Below are positions 28,108 through 36,627 of a DNA stretch of 64,000 nucleotides, piece after piece (position 1 is the stretch's first letter; each line of letters starts with the position of its first letter). Both the position numbers and the translations under genes were made by a program. This stretch comes from Oceanisphaera sp. IT1-181. Its GTDB lineage: Bacteria; Pseudomonadota; Gammaproteobacteria; Enterobacterales; Aeromonadaceae. Below the pieces are notes generated by a model. It did no database searches. It was not told the DNA's origin and saw only the letters and a program-made list of their open reading frames with translations. The DNA lies in assembly GCF_033807535.1 (NCBI RefSeq), contig NZ_CP136856.1, positions 615,001 through 679,000 on the forward strand. Reading direction: 5' to 3'.

Positions 28108-28793
28108 GTTTAGGCACTTGCTCAAGCCTAAGCCTGCCGTTGTTTCGCTTGCAGCAACATAGCCTAGGCTATGCGGGAAAAACCATATTGCATGAGCTGA
28201 GCTTGGACATTCAGCCCGGCGAGCGGGTGGCTTTGTTGGGCAAGTCCGGTAGCGGCAAGAGTACCTTGCTGCGCCAACTACGCGCTCAGCAGGCTGATAA
28301 AGTAGCCTGGTGCCCTCAGCAACCCGGGTTGGTGCCTATGTTATCGGCCTTTCATAATATTTATATGGGCCGACTGGCGAGCCAGCCGTTCTGGTATAAT
28401 CTCGCCAATTTAGTGCGCCCACAAGCTAAGCCTAAAGCCGAAATAACCGAGCTGGTCGCGAGCCTTGGTTTAAGTGAACAGCTTTGGCAGCCAGCGGAGC
28501 GCTTATCCGGTGGCCAGCAAAGCCGTGTTAGCTTGGGCCGTGCCTTATATCAACAGCGCCCTATCTTTATGGGCGATGAGCCCGTGTCCGCCTTGGATGA
28601 ACGCCAAGCAGATGCATTATTACAGTTGTTGTGCGCCCGCCATCACACCCTAGTGTTGGCGCTGCACAATGTGGAGCAAGCGCTGGCGCACTGCACTCGT
28701 ATCATAGGGCTCGCCGGCGGTCGTGTACTGCTGGACGCACCGGCTCATACCTTGAATGCCGCCGAGCTTAACGCCTTATACCTCAGCCACTGA
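28104..28793 (+). CDS. ABC transporter ATP-binding protein (PhnC-like)
   Basis: A 229-residue ATPase with Walker A GKSGSGKST, Q-loop WCPQQPG, signature LSGGQQSR and Walker B PIFMGDEPVSALDE. The Walker B segment has Gly-Asp in place of the usual Leu-Asp before Glu, a minor variation. It lies within a binding protein-ATPase-permease operon and energises import of the oxyanion-like substrate. Confidence 0.9.
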   Translation: MSLGTCSSLSLPLFRLQQHSLGYAGKTILHELSLDIQPGERVALLGKSGSGKSTLLRQLRAQQADKVAWCPQQPGLVPMLSAFHNIYMGRLASQPFWYNLANLVRPQAKPKAEITELVASLGLSEQLWQPAERLSGGQQSRVSLGRALYQQRPIFMGDEPVSALDERQADALLQLLCARHHTLVLALHNVEQALAHCTRIIGLAGGRVLLDAPAHTLNAAELNALYLSH

Positions 28794-28844
28794 TGCGCAG
28801 CCTTAACACCATTCTCGTCATGCTAATTCTGTGAGCCCTTACCT

Positions 28845-30338
28845 GTGAAGCCTGCTACCGGCCCCACGCGCGCCATGCTTAACACCAGCTTGCTGTTTGT
28901 GCTGCTGGCATTGTTGTGCTTGCCGTGGGCGGATTTATCCATTCAAGCCTTTGATCCTTGGCAAGAATTAGCCCGACTGGGTGCCGGACTGGCTCAGCCG
29001 AGCTGGCCAAGTTTTAGCTTACTGGGTACGGCACTGGCCAATACCCTGGCCTTTGCCATACAAGGGGTGGCGCTGGGGGCTGTGGGTGGCTTGTTATTAG
29101 CAGCGGGTTATCGGCATGCGGGTATTCGTCGCTTGGCGGCGGGTTTGCGTGCTGTGCATGAATTATTTTGGGCGTTGCTATTTATTCAGCTGATCGGTAT
29201 AGCACCGCTGACCGGCGTGTTGGCCATAGCACTGCCTTATGCGGGCACCTTTGCCAAAGTATTTGGTGAGCTGTTTGAAGAAGCAGATCCCGCCCCTGAG
29301 CAAGCGTTAGGGGCAGACTTAGACACGAAAAACCAGCTAGGTTGGTGCTCTCGACTCTTTTATCTGCAGCTGCCGCTGTGTTGGCGACCCATGGTCAGCT
29401 ATTTTGGCTATCGGCTAGAGTGCGGTATTAGAAGCTCGGCGGTGCTGGGCTTTATTGGTTTGCCGACCTTGGGTTATCACCTGGAATCTTTGCTGCGCCA
29501 AGGTTATTACGCAGAAGCCGCCAGTTTTTTTTATGCGCTAGTGATAGTGATTGCCACCTTAAAATGGTGGTTGCGCCCTAAGTTGTTATTGGTGTATTTG
29601 GGCGCCGCTTTGTGGTGGTTACCGCCTCAAGCCAGCATGAACTGGGCGCTGACGGTACGCTTTTTTACCCAAGACATAGTGCCTTCCCCCTTGCGCCGTG
29701 GCGACTGGGCTGAGCTGTGGCCTTGGCTGCAAGAGCTGGCCTGCCAACAAATATTGCCAGGCTTGGTGAATACGCTGGTATTGGCCTTATTGGCGTTAAT
29801 CGTGATGGCGGTGTTAGCGCTGTTGTGGTTCCCGACTATTTCACGCCGCTTTGGTAATGGCGCTACTCGCCTTGGCAGTCATTGGGGGTTAGTGCTGATG
29901 CGCGCCTTGCCTGAGTATTTGCTGGCGTTTATTGGCACGCTATTGTTAGGCCCGAGCATGCTGCCGGCCATAGCTGCGCTGGGCTTACACAATGGCGCCA
30001 TCGTGGCCCACTTATTGGGCCAGCAACTGAATAATTTAACCTTTCGTGAAGATGCACCTAAAGGATTAAATCTGTATTTTTTTGAGGTGCTGCCGCGCTT
30101 ATATCGGCCCTTTATGGCGTACAGCCTGTACCGTTTTGAGAATATAGTGCGTGAAACCGCCATCCTCGGCATGCTGGGTATTCCGACTTTGGGCTTTTTT
30201 ATTGACTCGGCGTTCAGTGAATTTCGCCTCGACCGAGCCTTGGTATTACTGCTGGTCTGTGCGGGCTTAAACATAGGCGTAGATGCCTTGGCTCGGCGTT
30301 TACGTCGCAGTTTGCATCTAAGTGAAACTACTAAATGA
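28845..30338 (+). CDS. Fused double-domain ABC permease (PhnE-like)
   Basis: A 497-residue inner-membrane permease with two tandem PhnE-like halves. Each half contains the cytoplasmic coupling signature: first RLECGIRSSAVLGFIGLPTLG, second RFENIVRETAILGMLGIPTLG. In many operons the permease halves are single copies that dimerise; here they are fused. A GTG start at 28845 was used; ATG at 28875 (MLNTSLLFVLL) is an alternative. This is the last gene of the three-gene transporter operon. Confidence 0.9.
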   Translation: MKPATGPTRAMLNTSLLFVLLALLCLPWADLSIQAFDPWQELARLGAGLAQPSWPSFSLLGTALANTLAFAIQGVALGAVGGLLLAAGYRHAGIRRLAAGLRAVHELFWALLFIQLIGIAPLTGVLAIALPYAGTFAKVFGELFEEADPAPEQALGADLDTKNQLGWCSRLFYLQLPLCWRPMVSYFGYRLECGIRSSAVLGFIGLPTLGYHLESLLRQGYYAEAASFFYALVIVIATLKWWLRPKLLLVYLGAALWWLPPQASMNWALTVRFFTQDIVPSPLRRGDWAELWPWLQELACQQILPGLVNTLVLALLALIVMAVLALLWFPTISRRFGNGATRLGSHWGLVLMRALPEYLLAFIGTLLLGPSMLPAIAALGLHNGAIVAHLLGQQLNNLTFREDAPKGLNLYFFEVLPRLYRPFMAYSLYRFENIVRETAILGMLGIPTLGFFIDSAFSEFRLDRALVLLLVCAGLNIGVDALARRLRRSLHLSETTK

Positions 30339-30465
30339 CTATAACCTGTGTTACGTAGTTAGCCTGTGTTATCTAGTTTCTTGTTTATGCATTAGTATTC
30401 TGTCTATATTGTAAGCAGGGAGAGAAGGATTACCTCCCATAAAATAGTAAACTAAGGTGGTAAAA

Positions 30466-30813
30466 ATGAATAATATACTAAAAATAAGTGCGCTTAGCGT
30501 TACTGTGTTACTGACAGTTGCCTGTACCGGAACGCCCACCAAAGGCGATCAAATGCTGTCTCACAGTGCTTCCGCTAAAGACATTGGCAAGATGTGGAAT
30601 GAAGGCAATAAGCTGGTTAAAAAAGGTGAAAAGCTGCAGGCCAAAGGTGAGCGTCAGGTCGATGATGGTCAAGATGACATCAAAAAAGGCCAAGATCTGG
30701 TTGATGATGGTAAAGACAACATCAAAGAGGGTAAAAGCATGGTCCGTGAAGGCCAGCAGTTGCTAAAGCAAAGTGAAGCCCAATATAGCGCGCATTTTCC
30801 TAGCGGGTCTTGA
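30466..30813 (+). CDS. Small lipoprotein with glycine heptad repeats
   Basis: I do not recognise a named family. The 115-residue product has a lipoprotein signal peptide with lipobox LTVAC (Cys20). The mature part contains eight glycines spaced exactly seven residues apart (47, 54, 61, 68, 75, 82, 89, 96), in units such as DDGQDDI, KKGQDLV and DDGKDNI. The result is a long, highly charged amphipathic helix or coiled coil. The underlying DNA shows the same 21-bp periodicity, so it expanded by repeat duplication. The strong ribosome site AAGGTGG fixes the start at 30466. A terminator follows. Confidence 0.8.
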   Translation: MNNILKISALSVTVLLTVACTGTPTKGDQMLSHSASAKDIGKMWNEGNKLVKKGEKLQAKGERQVDDGQDDIKKGQDLVDDGKDNIKEGKSMVREGQQLLKQSEAQYSAHFPSGS

Positions 30814-30844
30814 TAACAGACTGATTAGTTACCGTTACTAAATT

Positions 30845-30883
30845 AAAAAAAGCGCAGCAGCCAAAGGCTGCTGCGCTTTTTTG
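30845..30883. terminator. Bidirectional Rho-independent terminator
   Basis: A GCGCAGCAGCC / GGCTGCTGCGC stem, flanked by AAAAAA and TTTTTT, between the convergent lipoprotein and SDR genes. Confidence 0.92.
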
Positions 30884-30904
30884 CTAAGAGAGGTCGGTAT
30901 CCTC

Positions 30905-31654
30905 TTATAACACCAAGCCGCCGTCTATTTTCAGCACTTGGCCGGTAATGTAGCGTGCACGATCACTGGCTAAAAATAATACGCCATCGGCGATATCTTG
31001 CGGCTCACCTAAGGCCCCGAGGGGAATACGCGCTGTCATTTTTTGCAGCACAGCTTCAGGTACTGCTTGGGTCATTTCGGTATTAATAAAACCCGGTGCT
31101 ATGCAGTTTGCACGTACTTGTAAGCCGCCGTGTACCAGCTCTTTGGCCCAACCTTTAGTCATGGCAATAATGCCGCCTTTGCTGGCTGCATAGTTACTTT
31201 GGCCGATGTTGCCATCTGTGCCCACCACAGAAGAAATGCTAACGATGCTGCTTTTGCCTTTAGCTTTTAGCAGGGGCAGCATGGCTTGGGTCATCAAGAA
31301 CACCCCTTTAAGATTCACTTCCAGCACTTGGTCCCACTGGGGTTCTGTCATCTTACCTAACAGAGCATCGCGGGTAATACCGGCGTTATTGACCAATACA
31401 TCAACACAACCTTGCTCATCGGCAATACGTTGGCGCAACACCGCCAGTGCCTCTGCATTACATACGTCCAAGGTAATGGCGGTGATATTTGGGTAATCAC
31501 CAATCCAGCTGTCAGCGGGGGCCATATTAATGTCACAGGCATAAATCCGGCTAGCGCCAGCTTTGGCCAAGGCTTCACTAATAGTACGGCCTAAGCCGCG
31601 AGCGGCACCGGTCACCACACATACTTTTTCTTGCATATCATAATAAGTCGGCAT
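30905..31654 (-). CDS. SDR-family 3-oxoacyl-reductase-like oxidoreductase (FabG-like)
   Basis: A 249-residue short-chain dehydrogenase: VTGAARGLGRTISEAL nucleotide loop, NNAG motif, catalytic Ser and YAASKGG, and the C-terminal DIADGVLFLASDRARYITGQ. The pattern is FabG/PhaB-like, reducing a 3-oxoacyl thioester, but no fatty-acid or PHA genes are adjacent, so the substrate is unknown. The start was set at MMPTYYDMQEK; the longer upstream frame (to 31738) lacks homology. An internal Met six residues later is also possible. Confidence 0.88.
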   Translation of the reverse strand: MPTYYDMQEKVCVVTGAARGLGRTISEALAKAGASRIYACDINMAPADSWIGDYPNITAITLDVCNAEALAVLRQRIADEQGCVDVLVNNAGITRDALLGKMTEPQWDQVLEVNLKGVFLMTQAMLPLLKAKGKSSIVSISSVVGTDGNIGQSNYAASKGGIIAMTKGWAKELVHGGLQVRANCIAPGFINTEMTQAVPEAVLQKMTARIPLGALGEPQDIADGVLFLASDRARYITGQVLKIDGGLVL

Positions 31655-31738
31655 CATTGTCATCCCATAGAAGTGAAAGGACGGCCTATGACGAACGACC
31701 GCGCTAGGTTCGATTGTAACCCTATTTTTGCGCTGCAT

Positions 31739-32020
31739 TGTTACTATATTCTGAAATAATCTTAAGCAGGCTGTTGATATAGAGTTTTTAATTGGACGTT
31801 AGTGGGGGTGTTTATTGTGCTATGCATTATTTTCTTTAAGCGAGAAAGGCTAGGCTTGGGATTAGGAGAGAGGTTAGGCGTGGGATTAAGCGAGAGATAC
31901 GACTGTGTTCAGCGAGATGCGAACTCATATCCGCGAGCAGCGACGCATCCATTAGCCTCTATTAGCACGCAAGAATAGCAGGGCCGATGGGAAGGAATTA
32001 GAGAAGGAAGCTGGGGGCTA
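31739..32020. other. Intergenic region between the SDR gene and puuD
   Basis: About 280 bp with no convincing gene. GAGAGGTTAGGCGTGGGATTA occurs as an imperfect local repeat at 31856-31887. Nothing else is recognised. Confidence 0.4.
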
Positions 32021-32055
32021 AAAACAAAAAGACCCGCACGAGGCGGGCCTTTTTA
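32021..32055. terminator. Terminator downstream of puuD
   Basis: A CCCGC-ACGAG-GCGGG hairpin flanked by an A-rich tract on one side and TTTTT on the other. It lies 16 bp after the puuD stop and probably works on the minus strand. Confidence 0.8.
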
Positions 32056-32070
32056 ATTGCGAGGACCTAC

Positions 32071-33384
32071 TTAGTTGCCGTTCCAGGCTGCAACTAGGTC
32101 ACGCTCTTCGTCAGTCATGTGCGTCATGTTGCCCAAAGGCATGTACTTATTCGCCACAACTTGCTTTAAGTGCGCCGCTTGCAACAGAATTTCTTTCTGT
32201 GAGTCCAGCACTATGCCCAGCGGAGGAGCCGCAAAGCCAAAGCTTTTATCTGGGTTTACTGCATGGCACTGCACGCAACGGTCGTTCATCACGGCTTCAA
32301 CTTGTGCCAAGGTCACTTCACCGCTTGCAGCAACTGTGTTGTTTGCTTCAACAGCACCCACCACTTCGCTATCTACTACCGCAACGTCGGTCGCTGCTTC
32401 AGGAGCAACAACGCTGCTCTGAGTCACAGGTGCTGGAGCTTCCACCGCTTTCTTAGGAGCTGGCGCGCCAACCCATACTGCAACCAAAATCAAAGCCACG
32501 CCGGCAATGGGGTAGCCTGGGCGAATTTGACCGCGATGCATCAATACAAAGTACTGACGAATCAAAGCACCGGCAAAGATGAACAACACCATGATCACCC
32601 AAGATAATGGGTGGCTAAAGGTGAACGAGTAGTGGTTGCTCAGCATCAGCAGCACTACGGGCAGCGTGAAGTAAGTGTTGTGTACTGAACGCTGTTTGCC
32701 ACGTAACCCGTCAATTGGGTTTGGTTTGTCACCGGCTTTCATGGCGTTAACCATGCGGCGCTGGCCCGGAATAATCCAGAAGAACACGTTAGCAGACATG
32801 GCGGTGGCCATTACGGCACCGGTCAGCAAGAAGGCAGCACGGCCAGAGAAGATGTGCGTGCTTAGGTAAGCAACAACAACCATCATCACGCCAACAGCAA
32901 CACTCAGAATGCCGTCACGAGTCATGTTAGGGCTAATGCGCTTACACAATTCGTTATAGACAACCCAACCTAACAGCAGGAACGCCAAGGCAGCAATGTT
33001 TGCCTGGGTGCCAGTCATGTTAGCGGCCCATTCCCACGGGCTGTTGCGGTTAACCAAGTAAAAACTAGGCTTAGTCAGGTACAACATGGTGAACAAACCA
33101 AAGCCTGACAACCAAGTGGTGTAGGCCTTCCAGAATGACCAATGCAGGTCTTCTGGCAGATCTTCTGGGCTGCTTGCATACTTTTGGTTGTGGTAGAAAC
33201 CACCGCCGTGTACGGCCCACATTTCACCGAATACGCCTTTCTTCTTACAAGCTTCGCCTTTAGGCGGCTTCAAGCCGTTATCCAGCATAACGAAATAGAT
33301 GGACTCACCCAGCCATGCAATGGCTGCGATGACGTGCAGCCATCTGATTAATAAGTTACCAAAATCCAGCAGATACGCTTCCAT
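32071..33384 (-). CDS. puuD: Membrane-bound urate hydroxylase with cytochrome c domain
   Basis: PuuD oxidises urate to 5-hydroxyisourate and passes electrons to the respiratory chain. The 437-residue product has about eight membrane helices beginning LLIRWLHVIAAIAWLGESIYFV, then a Val/Ala/Glu-rich linker and a C-terminal cytochrome c domain with one heme site CVQCH and a distal Met in KYMPLGNMTHM. This is the first step of urate breakdown. The next enzyme, HiuH, is represented in the window only by a truncated gene at 19870-20181. A long A/T-rich upstream region separates it from the DTW gene. Confidence 0.95.
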   Translation of the reverse strand: MEAYLLDFGNLLIRWLHVIAAIAWLGESIYFVMLDNGLKPPKGEACKKKGVFGEMWAVHGGGFYHNQKYASSPEDLPEDLHWSFWKAYTTWLSGFGLFTMLYLTKPSFYLVNRNSPWEWAANMTGTQANIAALAFLLLGWVVYNELCKRISPNMTRDGILSVAVGVMMVVVAYLSTHIFSGRAAFLLTGAVMATAMSANVFFWIIPGQRRMVNAMKAGDKPNPIDGLRGKQRSVHNTYFTLPVVLLMLSNHYSFTFSHPLSWVIMVLFIFAGALIRQYFVLMHRGQIRPGYPIAGVALILVAVWVGAPAPKKAVEAPAPVTQSSVVAPEAATDVAVVDSEVVGAVEANNTVAASGEVTLAQVEAVMNDRCVQCHAVNPDKSFGFAAPPLGIVLDSQKEILLQAAHLKQVVANKYMPLGNMTHMTDEERDLVAAWNGN

Positions 33385-33863
33385 GGTCTTACCTTCTCTG
33401 TTTCAAATTTATTAGTTAGGACCCTAGCGCATCGAAACAGGTGCCCAGCTAAAAAGCTGAGGGCTGAGACCACATGCGCTGCCTTCGTGTGTGCAAACTG
33501 TGTACGATTTCAAAAGTAAAATGTTGACAATTTGTGTGTAGATTTTTTTCAATTACGTGATGAATGTCAATGCTATTTAACCATTAAATTTTACAAAAAA
33601 GGTTTAAAATTTAAAGGTGGCATCCAATTGTTATGTAAAATCTTTATTTTTCAAAGGCTTACGTTTTTGTCTTGTTAGTCAGGAAAAGCGCAACTAACGA
33701 GATAAAAAAACAATCACCTAACATTCAGCGGCAACATCATAACGGACTTTGTGATCAAATGAGCAGCTATTTTCTGAAAAATTGTATCTTAAATGCTAAA
33801 CACTTGCTGCGGGTTGCCCTCGATTTAAAATATTGTACACAATATCAGTGGCTTGGCTCAGTG
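33385..33863. other. A/T-rich upstream region of puuD
   Basis: About 480 bp, probably the puuD control region. TTTAAAAT-rich tracts lie at 33590-33660. A perfect 16-bp palindrome lies at 33830-33845. An 85-codon plus-strand ORF here (33672-33929) has no recognisable family and runs into the DTW gene antisense; I do not call it. Confidence 0.4.
33830..33845. promoter_or_regulatory. Perfect palindrome, possible GntR-type operator
   Basis: ATATTGTACACAATAT is a perfect inverted repeat containing TTGTACACAA, close to the TTGTATACAA form of many GntR-family operators. It lies 18 bp beyond the 3' end of the DTW gene and 445 bp upstream of puuD. No regulator gene is nearby, so the role is uncertain. 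Confidence 0.4.
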
Positions 33864-34529
33864 CTATTTGGCCCCCGTTTGTGGCGCGTTTCCCTTATGG
33901 ACCTGAAATTGGCCGACTCTAGCCTGTAATAACGCCCGTAATGGCGCCGGTGAAAACTCAGGATGCAATTTATGCAGCACATGACAGACACTTTCTAAGG
34001 TCGACAGCGCTTGGCCGCCCGGCCCTTTGCGAATGGCATAAGCACTGGCCGGTGCCTGACTAAAGCTCAGGGTAGGTAAAGCCTTAAGCCAAGGGTTAAG
34101 GTGCAATAACAGCCGCGTTTTGCGCCATGTCCCATCCAACACAATTAAACCGCCAATCTGCCTGTTTTTCGTTTGCATTCCTGTAGATAGCTTAGCTGCT
34201 GATAGTTTATCTGCAGCTAGCTTACTTGCTGAGCGCTTAACTTCTAATAGAGAGTGTTGCTGGGTATCGATATCCAGCGCCGCCGCATCCGGATAGAGCA
34301 ACCACCAATCGCCATGAGCTAAGGTGGGCGGCGGGGTGAGCGTTTCAGCCACCTCCACGCGAATATCGGGCACGCTTAAACGCAGCAACGGCACCGTGCT
34401 TTTGGCGTGTTTGGCTTCCAACGGATGTTGGTAAATAATCACCGGCATTGGGCAGGGCTGTGGGCGTACATACGCACACAAACAGGCCGCGTGCGGTAGC
34501 TGACAAGAACAACAATACGTGCGAGACAT
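33864..34529 (-). CDS. DTW-domain protein, probable tRNA-uridine aminocarboxypropyltransferase
   Basis: A 221-residue member of the TapT/DTW family, whose characterised members put an aminocarboxypropyl group on uridine of tRNA. It shows the N-terminal zinc-like CCSCQLPHAACLC cluster, the HPLEAKHAKST segment, the diagnostic DGTW motif (VLDGTWRKTRLLLHLNPWL) and the C-terminal SAYAIRKGPGGQALSTLES. Which tRNA or position is modified cannot be read. It carries an Ala/Lys/Ser-rich insertion in the middle. Confidence 0.9.
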   Translation of the reverse strand: MSRTYCCSCQLPHAACLCAYVRPQPCPMPVIIYQHPLEAKHAKSTVPLLRLSVPDIRVEVAETLTPPPTLAHGDWWLLYPDAAALDIDTQQHSLLEVKRSASKLAADKLSAAKLSTGMQTKNRQIGGLIVLDGTWRKTRLLLHLNPWLKALPTLSFSQAPASAYAIRKGPGGQALSTLESVCHVLHKLHPEFSPAPLRALLQARVGQFQVHKGNAPQTGAK

Positions 34530-34749
34530 TTCTTTTATTCACCCTATAAAATCCTCACTTATGATAACCACAAGGTGGGTGCGGTTGAAGTAAAGCAGGC
34601 CGCCGGCCATTTTTACTGGCGCAAGTTTTAACTCTTGATTGAGGATCTGCCCCAGATCAGAGACAATAGCCACCGTTTTATTCGTCGCTCCTTGAGTTTG
34701 CGCCTGTGATGGCGTTTGACTCCTTCATCAAAGTAGAAGAAATCCGACC

Positions 34750-36339
34750 ATGTCAGCACAGTCATTCCTGCAGGAAGTCGCCAAGCGCCGCACCTTTGCC
34801 ATCATTTCGCACCCGGATGCGGGTAAAACCACCATTACCGAAAAGGTGCTGTTGCACGGGCATGCGATTCAAACGGCCGGTACCGTTAAGGGTCGTGGCT
34901 CAAACCAGCATGCTAAGTCTGACTGGATGGAGATGGAAAAAGAGCGGGGCATTTCAGTTACCACCTCTGTGATGCAGTTTCCTTACAATGACTGCCTGAT
35001 CAATCTGTTGGATACGCCCGGCCACGAAGACTTCTCAGAAGATACCTACCGCACCCTCACCGCCGTCGACTCCTGTTTGATGGTGATTGATGGTGGTAAA
35101 GGCGTAGAGGACAGAACGCGTAAATTAATGGAAGTGACGCGCCTACGCACCACGCCCATCGTTACCTTTATCAACAAGCTGGACCGTGATATTCGCGACC
35201 CCATGGAGCTGTTGGATGAAGTTGAAAACGAGCTCAATATTATGTGCGCTCCCATTACGTGGCCCATTGGTAGTGGCAAGTGGTTTAAGGGCGTGTATCA
35301 CTTAAAAAATGATGAGATAACCCTTTATCAGCCAGGCATGGGTCATGCTATTCAAGAGATCCGTGTCATTAAAGGCTTAGATAACCCTGAGTTAGAAACG
35401 ATTCTGGAGGCCAGAGAGCTGGCCGAGCTGCGCGATGAACTCGAGCTGGTGATGGGTGCCTCTAACGAGTTTGATCACGAATTGTTTTTAGCCGGCGAGC
35501 TAACGCCGGTTTATTTTGGTACTGCACTGGGTAACTTTGGTGTGGATCATGTGCTGGACGGTTTTAGTAGATGGGCGCCAGCACCCATGCCGCGCACTAC
35601 TCATGAGCGTGAAGTAACAGCCACGGAAGATAAATTTTCCGGCTTTGTGTTTAAAATTCAAGCCAACATGGATCCGCGCCATCGTGACCGCATCGCCTTT
35701 ATGCGCATTGTGTCTGGTACTTATAACCAAGGCATGAAGATGAAACACGTGCGCCTTGGTAAAACCGTGAGCATTTCTGATGCGGTAACTTTTATGGCCG
35801 GCGATCGTGAACGTGCTGAAGAAGCCGTAGCTGGCGATATTATCGGCCTGCATAACCACGGCACCATTCAAATTGGCGATACCTTTACTCAGGGTGAAGA
35901 TCTAAAGTTCTCCGGTATCCCTAACTTTGCGCCGGAATTATTCCGCCGCATTCGCTTGCGTGATCCACTTAAGCAAAAGCAGCTACTAAAAGGCCTAGTG
36001 CAGTTATCAGAAGAGGGCGCGGTGCAGTTATTCCGCCCCATCGATAACAACGACCTTATCGTAGGTGCAGTGGGTGTGCTGCAGTTTGATGTAGTGGTAT
36101 CGCGCTTAAAGTCAGAATATAACGTGGATGCGCTTTATGAGGCGATTAACGTCTCTACCGCGCGCTGGGTCTATTGCGATGATGAGAAAAAGCTCGACGA
36201 CTTTGAACGCAAGATGTCACAGAACTTGGCACGAGACGGCGGCAATAACCTCACTTATATTGCCCCGACCATGGTGAACTTGAACCTCACCCAAGAACGC
36301 TACCCTGATTTTGAGTTCAGCAAAACCCGCGAGCACTAA
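34750..36339 (+). CDS. prfC: Peptide chain release factor 3
   Basis: A GTPase that recycles RF1/RF2 after termination. The 529-residue product shows G1 HPDAGKTT, the switch and G2 region GISVTTSV, G3 DTPGHEDF, G4 NKLDRD and the RF3-specific C-terminal part ending FEFSKTREH. It is a single gene with a strong downstream terminator, followed by the tatD-deo cluster as in enterobacteria. Confidence 0.97.
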   Translation: MSAQSFLQEVAKRRTFAIISHPDAGKTTITEKVLLHGHAIQTAGTVKGRGSNQHAKSDWMEMEKERGISVTTSVMQFPYNDCLINLLDTPGHEDFSEDTYRTLTAVDSCLMVIDGGKGVEDRTRKLMEVTRLRTTPIVTFINKLDRDIRDPMELLDEVENELNIMCAPITWPIGSGKWFKGVYHLKNDEITLYQPGMGHAIQEIRVIKGLDNPELETILEARELAELRDELELVMGASNEFDHELFLAGELTPVYFGTALGNFGVDHVLDGFSRWAPAPMPRTTHEREVTATEDKFSGFVFKIQANMDPRHRDRIAFMRIVSGTYNQGMKMKHVRLGKTVSISDAVTFMAGDRERAEEAVAGDIIGLHNHGTIQIGDTFTQGEDLKFSGIPNFAPELFRRIRLRDPLKQKQLLKGLVQLSEEGAVQLFRPIDNNDLIVGAVGVLQFDVVVSRLKSEYNVDALYEAINVSTARWVYCDDEKKLDDFERKMSQNLARDGGNNLTYIAPTMVNLNLTQERYPDFEFSKTREH

Positions 36340-36364
36340 GCTTTACGCGAGTGAGTAAACATAA

Positions 36365-36391
36365 AACGCCGGCATCCAGCCGGCGTTTTTG
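36365..36391 (+). terminator. Rho-independent terminator of prfC
   Basis: ACGCCGGC-ATCCA-GCCGGCGT followed by TTTTTG. Confidence 0.92.
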
Positions 36392-36427
36392 TTTCTCTGC
36401 GGATCGCAGCAAGGGAAAGGGCTAAAA

Positions 36428-36592
36428 ATATTTTTGCCACGGAATCCACGGAACCCACGGACAAGAGCCAGTTCAAGGGCGACAAGAACATGAGCTTTAG
36501 ATTTGTAAGGTCTTACCCCTGATATCTTTCGCTGTTTTCACTTTTATCTCTATTTTTCCGTGTTCTTCCGTGTATTCCGTGGCAAAAGGTCT
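36428..36592. repeat. Intergenic inverted repeat with CCGTGG motifs
   Basis: TTTTTGCCACGGAATCCACGG at the left (about 36430) and CCGTGTATTCCGTGGCAAAAG at the right (about 36570-36592) form long imperfect inverted arms around about 110 bp. A related TTCCGTGGCA string lies at about 42169, next to smp. Possibly a dispersed intergenic repeat family. Confidence 0.6.
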
Positions 36593-36627
36593 TTAATCGT
36601 TAATAACGTTTCTTATCAGGAGATTAA

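Noticed and set aside
33672..33929. 85-codon plus-strand ORF upstream of the DTW gene
   Set aside because: No recognisable domain or ribosome site; it overlaps the DTW gene antisense and sits in A/T-rich control DNA.
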